Source of the DNA: Erythroxylum novogranatense
Lineage: Eukaryota > Streptophyta > Magnoliopsida > Malpighiales > Erythroxylaceae
Assembly: GCA_029891385.1 (NCBI GenBank)
Contig: CM057234.1
Span: 27,638,350-27,702,349, forward strand
DNA length: 64,000 bases
Direction: 5' to 3'
Part shown: one piece after another, positions 35,868 through 48,201 of the stretch
Numbering within the stretch: the stretch's first letter is position 1
How the letters are laid out: every line of letters begins with the position of its first letter
Notes under the pieces: model-generated
Told to the model about the DNA's origin: nothing
The model's database searches: none
Seen by the model: the letters and a program-made list of their open reading frames with translations, nothing else
Made by a program: the position numbers and the translations under genes

Positions 35868-36645
35868 CTAACACACAGTTTCTTTCCCTGCAAAGCAAAA
35901 GAGAAAAGAAAGAAAGAGAATAATAACGTGACTATAGCTTTACCCAACCTTCTAGTTCTCATTGCTGGAAGACTCATCAAAAGCAGAGTAAGGAAATTAT
36001 ACAGGTGAGAAGTAAAGTGCATATGAAAGCAAAGCAATGCCTTTTGTCAAAAGCTACTGAGATTTAGAAATGGAAAAGGAAATGAAGACCGAAAAGTATA
36101 GAAAGTTACTGTGTTAAATTTAGGTCATGAGTAATAAATTAATGCAATAGTATCTAAAAATTTTTAGACATTTAAACTAAAAAATATGTAAAATTTTTAA
36201 TCATCTTCTCATTTAAATATAATTTTTTAATCACGTGATGGCAGGAAAATATAACAAAATTGACGGACAAGCCCCTTTACGACTTAAAAATGTCGATTTC
36301 AGATCCTATTCTGCGATTCCAAGTGCCAGTGCCGTGAGACTACAAAAAAGAAAGAAAGGAAAGCAAAATTATCAAGTCGGGCTGTCAATTGGTAAACACT
36401 TTATTCCAAGACTTATCTTCACAGATGCCATATCAATGTCGCACAGTATTGCTCGGTGGGAACGTAACTGGTGATGTTCCCAAGACTAAAAGTGGAGCAC
36501 GAGGTCTTCCACTATAGTCTCGCGTCAAAAGACCTTTGAAAGGCTCCAATTACGTACTGCTGCGCTCCATAATAGCCCCTTTACTTGCTTCTTTCAATCG
36601 CAGTTGCTTTAATCCCTTCATCTTCTACTCTTGCTAGCTGCCCCC
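35868..36645 (+). promoter_or_regulatory. Upstream region of the CrRLK1L gene
   Basis: Host sequence between element B and the kinase start. No gene was seen. The part at 36040-36400 is repeated in the collapsed duplicate at 14654-14830. The 100 bases before the ATG are rich in C and T (for example CTTTAATCCCTTCATC), as is common for plant 5' leaders. I could not pick out a convincing TATA box. The nearest end of element B is about 780 bp from the start codon, so the gene's promoter may be cut short or influenced by it. Confidence 0.45.
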
Positions 36646-39339
36646 ATGGATATTCTTTCAGTTTCCAATTTCACTTTCCTGTTGTATTTTGGTATTTTCC
36701 TGATTCATCAACGCCATCTTGTTGTTTCAGAATATCTTTATACACCAACTGACCGCATATTTCTCAGCTGTGGCTCCTCCGGAGACACAACAGATGATGA
36801 TCGACAGTGGATTGGAGACGTAAACTCCAAATATAGTCCTCTAGAGCCTCACTCTGTTAACAAATCAATAGCTGCCACTGCCCTTGACCAACCCACCGCA
36901 TCTACCTCTATTTTTCCTTACAAAAACGCTCGCATCTCTCAATCCCAATTCACCTACAACTTTAAACTCACTGCTGGTCCCAAATTTGTTCGTTTATACT
37001 TCTTTCCTACTACATACCGAGGCTCCAACAACAATTTCACAGCGACAAAAGGCTTCCTTGACGTAACAGCAGGGCCTTACACTTTGCTCAGGAACTTCAG
37101 TGCCCTCCTCTATGCTGGAGATTGGGAAACAGATACATTCACTAATGAATATACCATATTAGTCCAAGGGAACCAACAGTTGAACATAACATTCTCGCCG
37201 TTCTTGGGAGATACTAATGACACATATGCTTACATCAACGCCATAGAGATCGTGTCGATGCCAACATATCTTTACTACACCATGCCAAACAGTTCAGGCG
37301 TCGCTGTAGTTGGTGAAAATGAGCAGTTTTACATTCAAAATGACACTGCGCTTGAGATGCACTGTAGAGTTAATATTGGTGGCAATTCCCTTTCTCCTAC
37401 TGAAGATACTGGCATGTATCGAGCATGGGATAGCGACGTAATTTATGTCTATCCCGTTGATACTCCTTTCTATGGTCAAACCATTCTTCAACGAAATGGA
37501 TCCCTTCATTATTCCAAGGTACAGCCATACACTACACCAGAAACTGTGTACCGTGTAGCCCGATCAATCGGACAAAATAAATTAGACAACTTAAAGCACA
37601 ACTTGACATGGCAACTAATAGTTGAGCGGGGATTCAAGTACTTGGTCAGGCTTCACTTTTGTGAAATTGATTCGCGGGTGACAAAACCTGGAGAACGATT
37701 AATCATCATCTCTATGAACAACGAGAAAGTTGATACAGGTTTTGACATCCTACAAACAAGCGGTGGTCAAATGACTCCAATCTATAAAGACTACATAGTG
37801 ACAGGTGCAGAAAAAGCAAAAACAGACACTTATGAGCTTCTCATATCTTTAAAGCCAAATGAATCCAGTGTCTATGATGATGTTATCTTGAATGGGCTGG
37901 AGGTTTTCAAGTTGAGCAACTCTCGCTATGTGCTTGATGCAGGAGAGAATCCTGCCAGTGCCAGTCCTCCGTCTCCATCACCAGCATCACTGAGTCAACT
38001 TCCAAACAAGTCTAACAACAAGAAAGCACTTCTCATTGCGATTGGTACTTCCGCGCCGGGTTTGTTAATAGCAATTTCATTGTATTATTGCTGGATTGTT
38101 TCTAGACGACGCCGCAGAAAGGGGAAGCACTGGGACTCTCGTCGTGAATCATTATTTTGTTGGTGTTGTAGCTTGTACAATGCCAAGTCGTCCAGATCCG
38201 AGGCTCTGCCAAAAGAACTATGCCGCTACTTTTCTCTTTCGGAGATAAGAGATGCAACTAACAATTTTGACGACGAAATGGTTATCGGAAAAGGAGGGTT
38301 TGGCAAAGTTTTCAAAGGAGTGATTGATGGTGGAGAGAAGATCGTTGCCATTAAACGATTGAGTCCAGAGTCAGGACAGGGTCATCATCAATTCGAGACG
38401 GAAATCAAGATGCTGTCACATCTCCGCCACGTCCACCTTGTTTCGCTGATAGGATACTGTTATCAAGGCCGTGAAATGATCCTAGTATATGAGTATATGA
38501 CAAACGGAACTCTTCAAGAGCATCTCTACGGTGCAGGAAATGATCCACTCAGTTGGAGACAAAGATTGGAGATATGTATTGGTACGGCTCGTGGACTGAA
38601 TTACCTGCACACTGGTGCAGAACAGATAGTCATTCATCGTGATGTGAAGACAACAAATATCCTGTTAGACGAAAATTGGATTGCCAAAGTTTCTGATTTT
38701 GGATTATCCAGATTAGGTTTGGATAGCAACCCTATCAATACAAAGGTAGTGGGTACATTCGGATATCTAGATCTTGAATATGCGACGCGAAGCCAACTGA
38801 CAGAGAAATCAGATGTGTACTCGTTTGGAGTGGTTTTACTGGAAGTGTTAAGTGGTCGGAAGCCCGTCAATAATAATTTAGAAGAAGAAAAGAGGAGCCT
38901 GGCCCTGTGGGCAAAAAAGTGCATAGAAAATGGAACAATCCATGAAATAGTTGATCCAGCTTTGAGGGGGAAGATAGCCCCGGAGTGCTTTGATAAGTTC
39001 GTTGAGATTGCTGAAAAATGTGTGCGTGATAAGGGAATTGATCGGCCCAACATGCAGGAAGTGATAGAGATGCTGGAGTTTGCATTACTACGGCAAGATA
39101 ATGCAGATGCAGAGAAGAAGGCGACGAATCCAAGCTGCGAAGTTGTGTATCCGGAACTATTGTACCATCCTCCTCAATACCCTACGCCTCTTGTTAGTGA
39201 TGGTTCTGAATTTGATTCAAGGACTGCTAGTAGGATGGGTAATTTTCATGGCAATTCCGAGACCACGGAGTCTTCTAGTTGGATCACGTCATCTACCAAT
39301 TATAGCTTTTCGGACACCACCAATAGTACTTTAACGTAA
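36646..39339 (+). CDS. CrRLK1L receptor-like serine/threonine kinase (FERONIA-like)
   Basis: Single exon, 897 residues, usual length and intronless structure for the family. ATG 36646 (MDILSVSNF) is chosen. The frame is open further upstream but has no earlier ATG in it. Order: signal peptide 1-28 (FLLYFGIFLI core); malectin-like ectodomain about 33-424, with many N-glycosylation sites; Ser/Pro-rich stalk; transmembrane helix about 461-485; cytoplasmic FCWCC cluster at 504-508; kinase about 542-812; Ser/Thr-rich tail. The kinase has GKGGFG (548-553), Lys570 in VAIK, HRD with Asp666, and DFG with Asp684, so it is an RD kinase with all key residues. Members of this family sit in the plasma membrane, sense cell-wall state and RALF peptides, and act in growth, fertilisation or immunity. 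Which member this is cannot be settled here. It is the only intact gene in the window. Confidence 0.95.
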   Translation: MDILSVSNFTFLLYFGIFLIHQRHLVVSEYLYTPTDRIFLSCGSSGDTTDDDRQWIGDVNSKYSPLEPHSVNKSIAATALDQPTASTSIFPYKNARISQSQFTYNFKLTAGPKFVRLYFFPTTYRGSNNNFTATKGFLDVTAGPYTLLRNFSALLYAGDWETDTFTNEYTILVQGNQQLNITFSPFLGDTNDTYAYINAIEIVSMPTYLYYTMPNSSGVAVVGENEQFYIQNDTALEMHCRVNIGGNSLSPTEDTGMYRAWDSDVIYVYPVDTPFYGQTILQRNGSLHYSKVQPYTTPETVYRVARSIGQNKLDNLKHNLTWQLIVERGFKYLVRLHFCEIDSRVTKPGERLIIISMNNEKVDTGFDILQTSGGQMTPIYKDYIVTGAEKAKTDTYELLISLKPNESSVYDDVILNGLEVFKLSNSRYVLDAGENPASASPPSPSPASLSQLPNKSNNKKALLIAIGTSAPGLLIAISLYYCWIVSRRRRRKGKHWDSRRESLFCWCCSLYNAKSSRSEALPKELCRYFSLSEIRDATNNFDDEMVIGKGGFGKVFKGVIDGGEKIVAIKRLSPESGQGHHQFETEIKMLSHLRHVHLVSLIGYCYQGREMILVYEYMTNGTLQEHLYGAGNDPLSWRQRLEICIGTARGLNYLHTGAEQIVIHRDVKTTNILLDENWIAKVSDFGLSRLGLDSNPINTKVVGTFGYLDLEYATRSQLTEKSDVYSFGVVLLEVLSGRKPVNNNLEEEKRSLALWAKKCIENGTIHEIVDPALRGKIAPECFDKFVEIAEKCVRDKGIDRPNMQEVIEMLEFALLRQDNADAEKKATNPSCEVVYPELLYHPPQYPTPLVSDGSEFDSRTASRMGNFHGNSETTESSSWITSSTNYSFSDTTNSTLT

Positions 39340-42300
39340 CTAACGCAGGTTTTGAGTTTCAGTTTCAGGTTGTGTGGCAATTTCAATTGTTTGAATTCTT
39401 TGTTCGTTTCTGAATGTAATAGAATGCTCGGTAGAAATTATGCTGCTATAGTCATATCCTTAATTTATACGAAGACCTAAATGACGAATAATGTTCAATT
39501 GTATCCTAAATTTGACTCTTATTAACTCATACCAATATTACATTGCTTAATGAGAAATCATTGATTTATTAAGATAAGTTTAATAGCTTTAAGTTTTAAC
39601 AAGCCAATTCAAAATTATAGAATAAGTGATTTATTATAGCAACCCAGATGAAAATAATGGTCAATAATAATTTTCCCTTGAAAACATTGCTTCGGAGTTC
39701 ACAATTTGCATGTCTTTTATTAATAAATAAATAATTGAAAATATTTGTTCTTCTACTTTCTTACTCATAAATGTAATTTTACCAAATTATTTTCCTCCAT
39801 TTTCTCCAATAATCTCCAAATTTAGATTTAGAATTACTCACGTCATATTATCTTTTAATTTAACATATTTTAAAGTTAGTTCTTGAATTTTAGATGATAA
39901 TAAACTAAACACGAAAATGCTTTAAAATATAAAATACAGACTTAAAACTTTTAAATTTGGAGAATTAACTTAAAAATGTTAAACTATAGGGAGTTTGACG
40001 TATTTAATCTTTAAATTTAAACATGAATATGGGTACAAGATTCAAGTATTTATATATTACTAAGCTAATTTGCGAAAAATTAAACACTACCTTATTTCAG
40101 GCTTGATCTTATGAACTGGATGTTTATAAAAAGGACCACTAAATTGTACACTAAATGTATTAGTTTATACAATATAGTCAATCAGTAATTTATATTTTAG
40201 TAATATAATTATTTAATGGTATTCTTTATCTTAAACATATTTAGAAATATACAATAAAATTCATGAGAAAATATATATTGCAAATAAAACTATGATGAGT
40301 TTATATATATATATATATATATATATCTGTAAATTGTTCATAGTCATTGTTATATTGAAACCGAAAATTATTAGAGTGTAAAAGACTAGATATATTATGT
40401 TTCTTCCTTATAAAAAGAAATCGATTTTTAGATTAAAGTATAAGGATACTTAAATAAATATATGGATATTTGTTAGAGAACAAATTCACTAAATTGACTC
40501 CATATGAGAAATCCATTTGAAACATCACTTATATGTTTATAAAAATTCTTATTGTAATAATTGTAGAAATGATCTTTTGAAGTTAGATCTCCAAGATATC
40601 TCATATAAAGATTATTATATTTTGATATTATTTATGACTTATTTTAGTCAATGGTAGCTCAATTAGTAATCATTATATATAACAATGAACCATATAATGA
40701 TAATTAAGTGATCAATATAAAATTAATCACTCTTAAAATAATTAGGTAAAATATTTTATTGTTCTCAATTTGTAGTGAACCAAATTTTTTTATTAAGATG
40801 GAATGATACTTTGAAAATAGCTTGCAAATATCATTAATTGAATCAATGCTAATAGTGGAAAACTAGTATGATAGGACTTAAATAGAATAGACATTAATTT
40901 CATATTTTATATCTAATTGGAATATTGTATGATGAAAATATTAAATTAAGGAAAAATTATGCTGCTAAAATGTTAATCAAAACGGCTTTGATATTTTTAA
41001 ATATTTGCTTAGTTATGATGCATTTCTAGACGCCAATTATGATCTATGGATATAAATTATTTAATTAGAGAATTAAAGATAAATTAAAGGAGTTTAATTT
41101 ATCGATTCTAAATGCAATTTAAGGTTATAATTTATATCTATTGTCAATATATTTAAGAACTTAATAGGTTACGCATACAAGAACAAGTTGAAAAGAGAAA
41201 ATATATTGTCATCAAGTAGAACTTGATGGTAAAGTTTGAAAACTTTATAATTAAATATGAGATATTTAATAATAATGATCAATATGATATATTAGATCTT
41301 ATTTGGACATAGTTGATATTTAATTATAATTAAGTTTAGTTCTAATTAAAGTTTAGTTTAAATTATAATTTATTTTAATTAAATTACTAAAATATTCAAA
41401 GCCTATCATAAATAGGATTATATTCTAAGGTAGTTGGCACTCCTTACTTAACTTTCCCTACAATAGTTGCATAATTTTATCAACTTGTTCTGTAAATACA
41501 ATTAGAGGTTGGATACTTATGCAACAATGGTGGTTGAGATGAACCCATTTAAAAAATGATTTGAGAGAAGTGATAAGAAAATGATTAAGTTTCAAAATAA
41601 AGTACGAATTAATATTCATACTTTATATATTTTATGTTTTAATTATTTTATAGAAATTAATTTATTTTGACTTGTGAAAATTATATAAAATAAATTTTGT
41701 AATTATTCTGCTGTAATTTCCCAACAAAATAATAGTAATTTTAAAGACAATGCTTAGAGTTCAGGGAAGTTAGGAAGAAATTTTAAAATAAATTGAATAC
41801 TGGCATTTGAATATATCAGGACACTAAAGCAAAATTTGGTTTTGGTAGCGAGGATTGGTGTTTCAACACAACAAAGTATAACAGGAAAAAATGATGTTTC
41901 TCTTACTAAATTACTCTTTATCTTATGATAGATTCGTAATTCTTTTAATAATTTGAATTATTTCTAATCTTGTTTTCATATATATTGATAGGTAATAGCA
42001 TTTTAAGTTTCCAATAAGTAGATAGCACTTTAGGTTTTTCTTATCAAGATTAGGTTCACATTAATTAAAATTATTTCAAAACTGTGTTTCTCTGGTTGGT
42101 TAAAGTTGTCTTTAAGAGATTCACTTGGGTTGTCGGTATAATACTTTTTATGATAATAAATGGTCAAACTAAAATAATCCACTGCATTTTCAAAAAAAAG
42201 TGCTTCTTTCCCATATAGATGTTGTTATAATTAGGACATTAAATGTATTAACTGAAAAAATAGATTGTATATAAAATTCAAAAGGTAACTTCCTTATATG

Positions 42301-42984
42301 TTCTCTATATAATGATCCTACCATTTATAGAGAAGCAAGATGACCTTCATTAGGAATTTTGAACTCAGGAGGTGCTTTGTTTATATGGGGCAATTGTAAT
42401 AAGAATGAGAATGAATATAGTGAAGAATGAGAATAGACATAATCATTATAATTATGATAGTTAGTTAAGATGAAAGAATGGTTACCATTACTATTGATAG
42501 TGGTTGGTTTGGTAAAATGTTGAGAAATAAAACTTTGTTAAATTTTTATTTATATCAAATTTTAAATATATTTTGATTGATTATATTTAGTTTATGCACC
42601 ACATTTATAATGATAGAATGTTTAAAATCAAGAATATTGTGGTATTTCCTTCCAATAGTTCTTGAAGAAAAAATGCTCTAGTATTTTCTTGCATCAACAT
42701 ATTATCAGTCACATAATATCCTCAAAATATAGTTTAATCATCTAAAATATTATACAATTCATCGACATAACCATAATATCTACCATTCCATTGCTAAATT
42801 AAAATCAAGTAATATAGTTTAATACAATTTACATTCTCCCTGATGATGCAAATGATGTAAAATATCACAGCTATACACAATACCTTAACCAAAAGCCTTC
42901 AATTGATGCAAAATAATCAAGTTAACACTACAAACTTTGTTTGCCTCACAACTACAAAAGTATTAATAAGCTCCCTCACATGAT
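39340..42984. other. AT-rich spacer downstream of the kinase gene
   Basis: No gene was seen. The first 500 bp are the 3' flank shared with 14980-15298. An (AT)n microsatellite lies at about 40303-40327. Between 40471 (TGTTAGAG) and 41726 (CCAACA) the ends look like a copia-type LTR of 1.26 kb, but no target duplication is visible. At 42390-42540 GAATGAGAATG-like words recur. Confidence 0.5.
39835..40002. repeat. MITE-like inverted-repeat element with TA ends
   Basis: The left arm (TCATATTATCTTTTAATTTA, then AACATATTTTAAAGTTAGTT) is complementary to the right arm, which reads backwards as GTCAAACTCCCTATAGTTTA then AACATTTTTAAGTTAATT. Both ends abut TA. Size and structure fit a small non-autonomous DNA transposon. 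The family is not certain. An inverted copy lies at 15299-15410. Confidence 0.55.
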
Positions 42985-44290
42985 TTATGGACTAGAAGAA
43001 GGATAAAGGGATCCAAACACAAAAGACCTTTTTAAATAACTTGGTAAAACGAACAAAACTTGAACTTTAGCAGGATCATTATAGAATAACACAACAGCCT
43101 TACCAACATCCATTTGAGATATGCCAATATTAAGAAGTTCACTGATGAGATCTTGCATCTTCTTATTAGCTAGGGAATCAGATTTAAACTTTGCAATAAA
43201 AACATTTGTAACAGTTGCATATTGTGACACCATTTGTTCGCAAATAGACTCAAACTTAACAGTGAAGTTGTCTAAACTTGATTCAATATTTTTCTAAAGT
43301 GTTGTTAACATCCATTTGAGATATGCCAATATTAAGAAGTTCATTGATGAGATCTTGCATCTTCTCATTATTTAGGGAATCAGATTTAAACTTCGCAATA
43401 AAAGCATTTGTAACAGCTGCATATTGTGACACCATTTGTTCGCAAATAGACTTAAACTTAACAGTGAAGTTGTCTAAACTTGATTCAATAGTTTTCTAAA
43501 GTGTTGCTGGCTTTTTTTCTTGTCAAAACATTCCTTTCTTGGTGAGACATTTTTTTCACTTTTTTGTTGCATAGGAGCTTGAAGGAATAGCTGGGGATCC
43601 TTATGTATTAGATACCACAATATGTTCATTTTCATTGTCTGATGAAGAATACACTGTCATATTCTTTGGGCAATTAGCCTTAGCACTTACTTCAACTCTA
43701 TCCTCAGCTTTGAGTCTCGTGGCTCTATCTTTACCCCACACCATGTTTAGTTTATGCAAATATGAGAATTTAAAGTTTCACAATCTAATTGCATTCTTGT
43801 GATTCTGTAAAAAACAATTATAGTAAGAACAAGATTAAAAACTTCATAATAAGAAAATATTATAATTATGAGAAAAGAAACTACTAAAATAAGAGCTCAA
43901 TTAACTTTTGAGTTAGATGTCCTTACCAAGCACCATTCGTCAAAAAATTGTTTCTAACAATTGATCTTATGCTCAACATCACCCCATTGATACACTTTGC
44001 ATACACATTTTAGAAGTTGGCTTGTATTTTTTTCTTAGCCATTTAATCTTAGAGTCAATGTGGGGATCAACGTCCTTATCAAAATTGGGAATCTTGCTCA
44101 ATAACATCTTGTGCAGTTCAGCCATGTAATTGTTCTTAAATCCTCCACCTACTTTCCATAAAGGATCACAAGTTAGTTCCTGCAAAATGTCAACTAAAGC
44201 TTCAACCTCATCATCCTTTCAATATTGCTTATTCTTTCCCCTCCCATAGGTAGTCATAGCCATTCCTAATAAAAGGACGACAATGTAATA
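42985..44290 (-). pseudogene. Myb/SANT-like protein of a PIF/Harbinger transposon, decayed
   Basis: PIF/Harbinger elements carry a Myb/SANT-like accessory DNA-binding protein besides their transposase, and these fragments fit it. At 44209-43979: ILQELTCDPLWKVGGGFKNN, then DPHIDSKIKWLRKKYKP, the SANT-like trihelix. At about 43770-43620: MVWGKDRATRLKAEDRVEV, the usual segment after that domain. At 43233-42985: MQDLISELLNIGISQMDVG, then VQVLFVLP, the C-terminal part. Several stops and an internal 202-bp duplication show it is dead. The assignment rests on remembered family features. No terminal inverted repeats of a full element were identified. Confidence 0.6.
43107..43504. repeat. Tandem 202-bp duplication
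   Basis: CATCCATTTGAGATATGCC starts at 43107 and again at 43309. The two units then run in parallel to about 43308 and 43504 with few differences. The duplication lies inside the decayed Myb/SANT-like coding region. Confidence 0.92.
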
Positions 44291-44548
44291 GTTATCAAGG
44301 AAATAACATATAAGAAAAATAACTTTGCTAAAAAATTTGAATACAATGATGTAATCTAATAACTCACTTACACAAAGTCAACCAAACAAAGATGTTCACA
44401 TGGATGCATTTCTAAAGAAATCCAATAAATCTTAGTTATATATTGCTAATACTAAACAAACAAAGATGTTTAACATTCAGGTACATTAATCAAAATCAAA
44501 ACATTTCAGCAATCCAATAAGCATATGAAACAAACATAACTTAAATTA

Positions 44549-44830
44549 CTAATCCACATCCTTGTCATTGAATCTAGTTATCCATATATTATTCATGTTG
44601 GTTGCCATATTATTTCTAAATGTCAACCACTCATCAGTTTGACTAATTTGTAAAATGTATTCCATTTCATCATCTTCATCGCTCTCATCTTCCTCAATCT
44701 CCTCTTCATCTTCAGTGATTGACTCTTGTGGATCAAAGCTCATGAACGTACAAATCAAGTTGTATAGAAGAAAAGAAGCCATTATAATTTGAACTTAGGT
44801 TTGAATTGAGAAAAATGAAGGGATGAAAGG
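44549..44830 (-). pseudogene. C-terminal fragment of a PIF/Harbinger (HARBI1-like) transposase
   Basis: The minus strand encodes LYNLICTFMSFDPQE, an acidic linker (EDEEEIEEDESDEDDE) and then TDEWLTFRNNMATNM at the end of the frame. Plant HARBI1-like transposases end with a similar HNFIR...DP, acidic stretch and W..FR..MA motif. The catalytic DDE core is missing upstream, so only the tail of the gene is left. It sits a few hundred bases from the Myb/SANT-like remains, the usual partner. Confidence 0.5.
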
Positions 44831-47800
44831 ATCTTCTATTGAAATAACCTGAATTCTGATGTCGCCTTAGGGTTACTTCAAATTTTAACCAATGGATGCA
44901 TATAATACAACCTCGGGTCGTTATCTTTGAGGAACCAAAAAAATGAAATTAAATTCCTAAATAACTGAATGCAATGCAGCCTAAACTAAAGAATGAGACG
45001 TGATTTGATCAATTACAACTAAAATTGCAATGAATTAGAATAAATGTAAAGGACTTTTTTTTGGTATTTTAAATTTAAAATGAGTGATATGAAATGGTAG
45101 TGAGTGAATGTAAAAAGAAGAAAAGCACAAGTAATTAACAATGATAAATGCAACCCTCCAGTTCAATAGCGTAGGCAATCATCAATCAAATAGATATTGA
45201 TGTTAAAACAAATGAATCAAGAATTATAATCAAGCTTCTAATCTAACAATTGAGCAACCTCAATTTGTCACAAAAGTATTTTCCAGAATCTCAATCTACT
45301 AACTACCATCAGAATAGTAAAATAGAACCAACATACTAAAACCCAATGCTCAATTTTTACTTAACAATTAGAAAAACAAAATTAATACTAACAATCTATA
45401 TAACAATCCACTCATTCAAGCCACATTGAATAATTACCAAATATTCAATAAAATCTCAATATAAAGTCTTGACCCAAAATAAAGTAATCAAATTGAACCG
45501 AAATCAACATAATATCAGTTGCTAAATGATAACATAGCCACATGAATCTTCCAATTCAAAGATATAATCAAATAGTTATTTTAAGACCTAGGAATCACTA
45601 AATAATTAAATAGTTATTTTAAGACCTAGGAATCACTAAATAATTAAATGGGTAGAAGATAAATACAGCTTAAACTCCCCTATGAAAACCCAAGTTCTTG
45701 TTGTTGCTATTGAATAAGAGGATTAGGATGAATTAGCGACGAAATTTCATAGAGGACGTTGTCAATAGTAACCTCCGGTGGTTAGCCATGGAAGATAGGA
45801 GAAGATGTTTTAGATTTGTGGAAGATGATGGCTTTGGATTTTGTGAGAAAATGAGGACAAAACACTGAAACATATCCCTCTTTTATTAGAACACCTATGT
45901 CTGCACCACACTCTTCAACGTTTGTTTTTTCTTCTCCCAGCCATGCACACCATGCACACACTACGTAGCACGCAAGCCTTTAGACCCAGACTACACACAC
46001 TTGCCTTCGTTCCAGACCATGCACCCATGCCTGCTGCACCTTGTCTTCTTTTTCCAGCCCACACCAGCGCCACGCATGCACGCCCCTAACCCTATTGTAG
46101 CTCGGTGTGACAAATTAATGTTGTGGTTCTTCTCCAACCTCCACTGTTCACACATACACTATACTCTCTTCATGTCCCAGATCATGGACACACCACACTA
46201 CTGCCAACCCCCTCTGCTGCCTCCCATTGTAGCTAAAAGTGACTAATTAATTCATGTCTAAGCCTTCTTTTCTTTCCAAAACCCTTTCAAAACTCACACA
46301 CGCCTCTCCACGTTGTCATTTTCTTTTCTTTGTTGCCCACATCGTCATTTTACCCTTGTTGCCCATGACCACGTTGCTGTCTCATTCTTCTCCCAACGTT
46401 GTCGTTTTTGGTATCCTACTTTTTAATCTTTTTGCACTCTAATTTCTCCAAATACCCTACAATAAAAATTACAAAAAAAGTAGCATCAATTGTCCAAAAT
46501 CAATTTATCATAGTTAAACGCAAATTAGATATAAGACACAATAATTCAAATAATAATCAAATAATTCTATGAAGACCAATTATAGTGACAAAAATCTATC
46601 CAATTGATGTGAAAAATATACAAATAAATGAGTTTGTCAACTCCCTCACACTTGCCTTTTTTACTCTTGGGCAAATTATCAGTAAAGAGAAATCCAACAG
46701 TTAAACTCAATGCAAGCAAACATAAAACTGACAAGGCGAGAATATGCAATCAACTTAAACAACCTCTATCCTTAATCAATCAACAGTCATGGAATGCTTC
46801 ACTACAAAGAAACTAACACAACAGACATAGCAAGATAGAAGGAAAAGAAACACAATAGATCTCTCATAAGGTATAAGTGTCTCACTCATCTCTCAAATAG
46901 GGAAAATTTCACTCAATCCACCTAGACTAGCACTTACCATAAGCTTGTAAAAATTCTACTATCTCTACCACTAACATGCCATAGATTTATGATCTAGGGG
47001 ACTTTGTAGGGTTGTAATGTTGATGAAAGGCTAATGAATGGATGGAATGGAAAAAAATGACAAATGCATTGCTTGAGTGTTAAGAAATAACTCAAAATGA
47101 GTTAAAGTGCAACCATAAAATGAACATCTATATGCAATTATAAACTTTAAAGACCAAATCATCTTCAATCCATCAAAAGATGCCTTATTTCAAAATTTAT
47201 TCTTTTTGTTCAAACTATTTTCTCTTTTTTTCTTTTTGTTTTTCTTTTTGTTTTTTTTTGTTGTAAATTTGGCATACCCTAACCCAAGAAGATAAAAATA
47301 ACAACATCAATTATGCACATTTAATCATGAAGAACATAATGTGACTTATGCAAAACACTTGTTCAAAAACAATGGAATGAATGAAAGTGAAGGCTCAAAG
47401 GGGTAAACATAGGTCAATTGAAATGACTTGTGTTTGGGTAAAGTGTTTTAGAAATGAATGCCCCTATCATGCTCACAAATCTAGTTATTAATGCAGCTTT
47501 AAAAAAGAATCTATACAAGTTCTGGAGGCTAACCAAACCAGGTAGAAATCACGCAAGATGAGAAAGAAAAGTAAGGCTAAAAAAATCCTTCCAACAAGGC
47601 TTTCTCTAAGATATTTCCTTATTAAAATCAAGCTATACAACAAGGTTAGTAACATTGCACCAAAGGCATTCCACTATGCTAATCAACTAAGAATAAAAAT
47701 TACTCAAATCAAAATGCATTCAAACCTTGACATGTCAGTGTTCACATGCATAAGCAACAAGGAATTGAAAACAAAACTTAAGGATTGCAAAAGTCAAGTC

Positions 47801-48201
47801 CAAAGGTGGGAATCATAGTAACAAATCATTCTCAAGAGAAAAACCCAATCAATTTAACTCAATCAACAAATATTGCCTAATGAAAAGTCAATAAAATAGC
47901 AATCCAAGTAGTGGAAAACAATTCAACAAAAGGAATCCCTACTCCCCCACACTTAGTTAATACATTAGCCTCAATGTAAGAAAAACAATTGTAGGTGAAA
48001 TGGCAAGAGTAAGGGAAAACTAACTAATAAAAACTAAACGAAATAGACAACTACAACTACTTCCTACCAATAAGGTTCCCTCCCCCCACACTTATTTTGT
48101 ACTATCTCAACACACAGATATCACCATCAATATAATAGAAAATAAAGGAAAAAGGTGGAAGGGACAAAATTGTGGGATTAGGGGGGTCTCTGATCATCTT
48201 A
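44831..48201. other. AT-rich stretch without genes; probable 3' part of the Athila-type element
   Basis: No believable coding region. The minus strand just past the integrase has TGTGGGGGGAGGGAACC at about 48075-48095, a kind of G-rich run often seen downstream of Athila pol. The left LTR of that element could not be found. Bases 45900-46440 are C-rich with repeated CACAC and CCATGC words. A T-rich run lies at 47213-47265. Confidence 0.45.
45571..45646. repeat. 38-bp direct tandem duplication
   Basis: AATAGTTATTTTAAGACC starts at 45571 and again at 45609. The two 38-bp units appear identical. Confidence 0.9.

Noticed and set aside
36631..36645. A start of the kinase five codons upstream of ATG 36646.
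   Set aside because: The codon at 36631 is TTG. The first ATG in frame is 36646, which also gives a good signal peptide.
40471..41726. Copia-like solo LTR with TGTTAG...CCAACA ends.
   Set aside because: The flanks (ATATT and AAATA) are not a target duplication, and no internal coding or second LTR is present. Kept only as a remark on the spacer.
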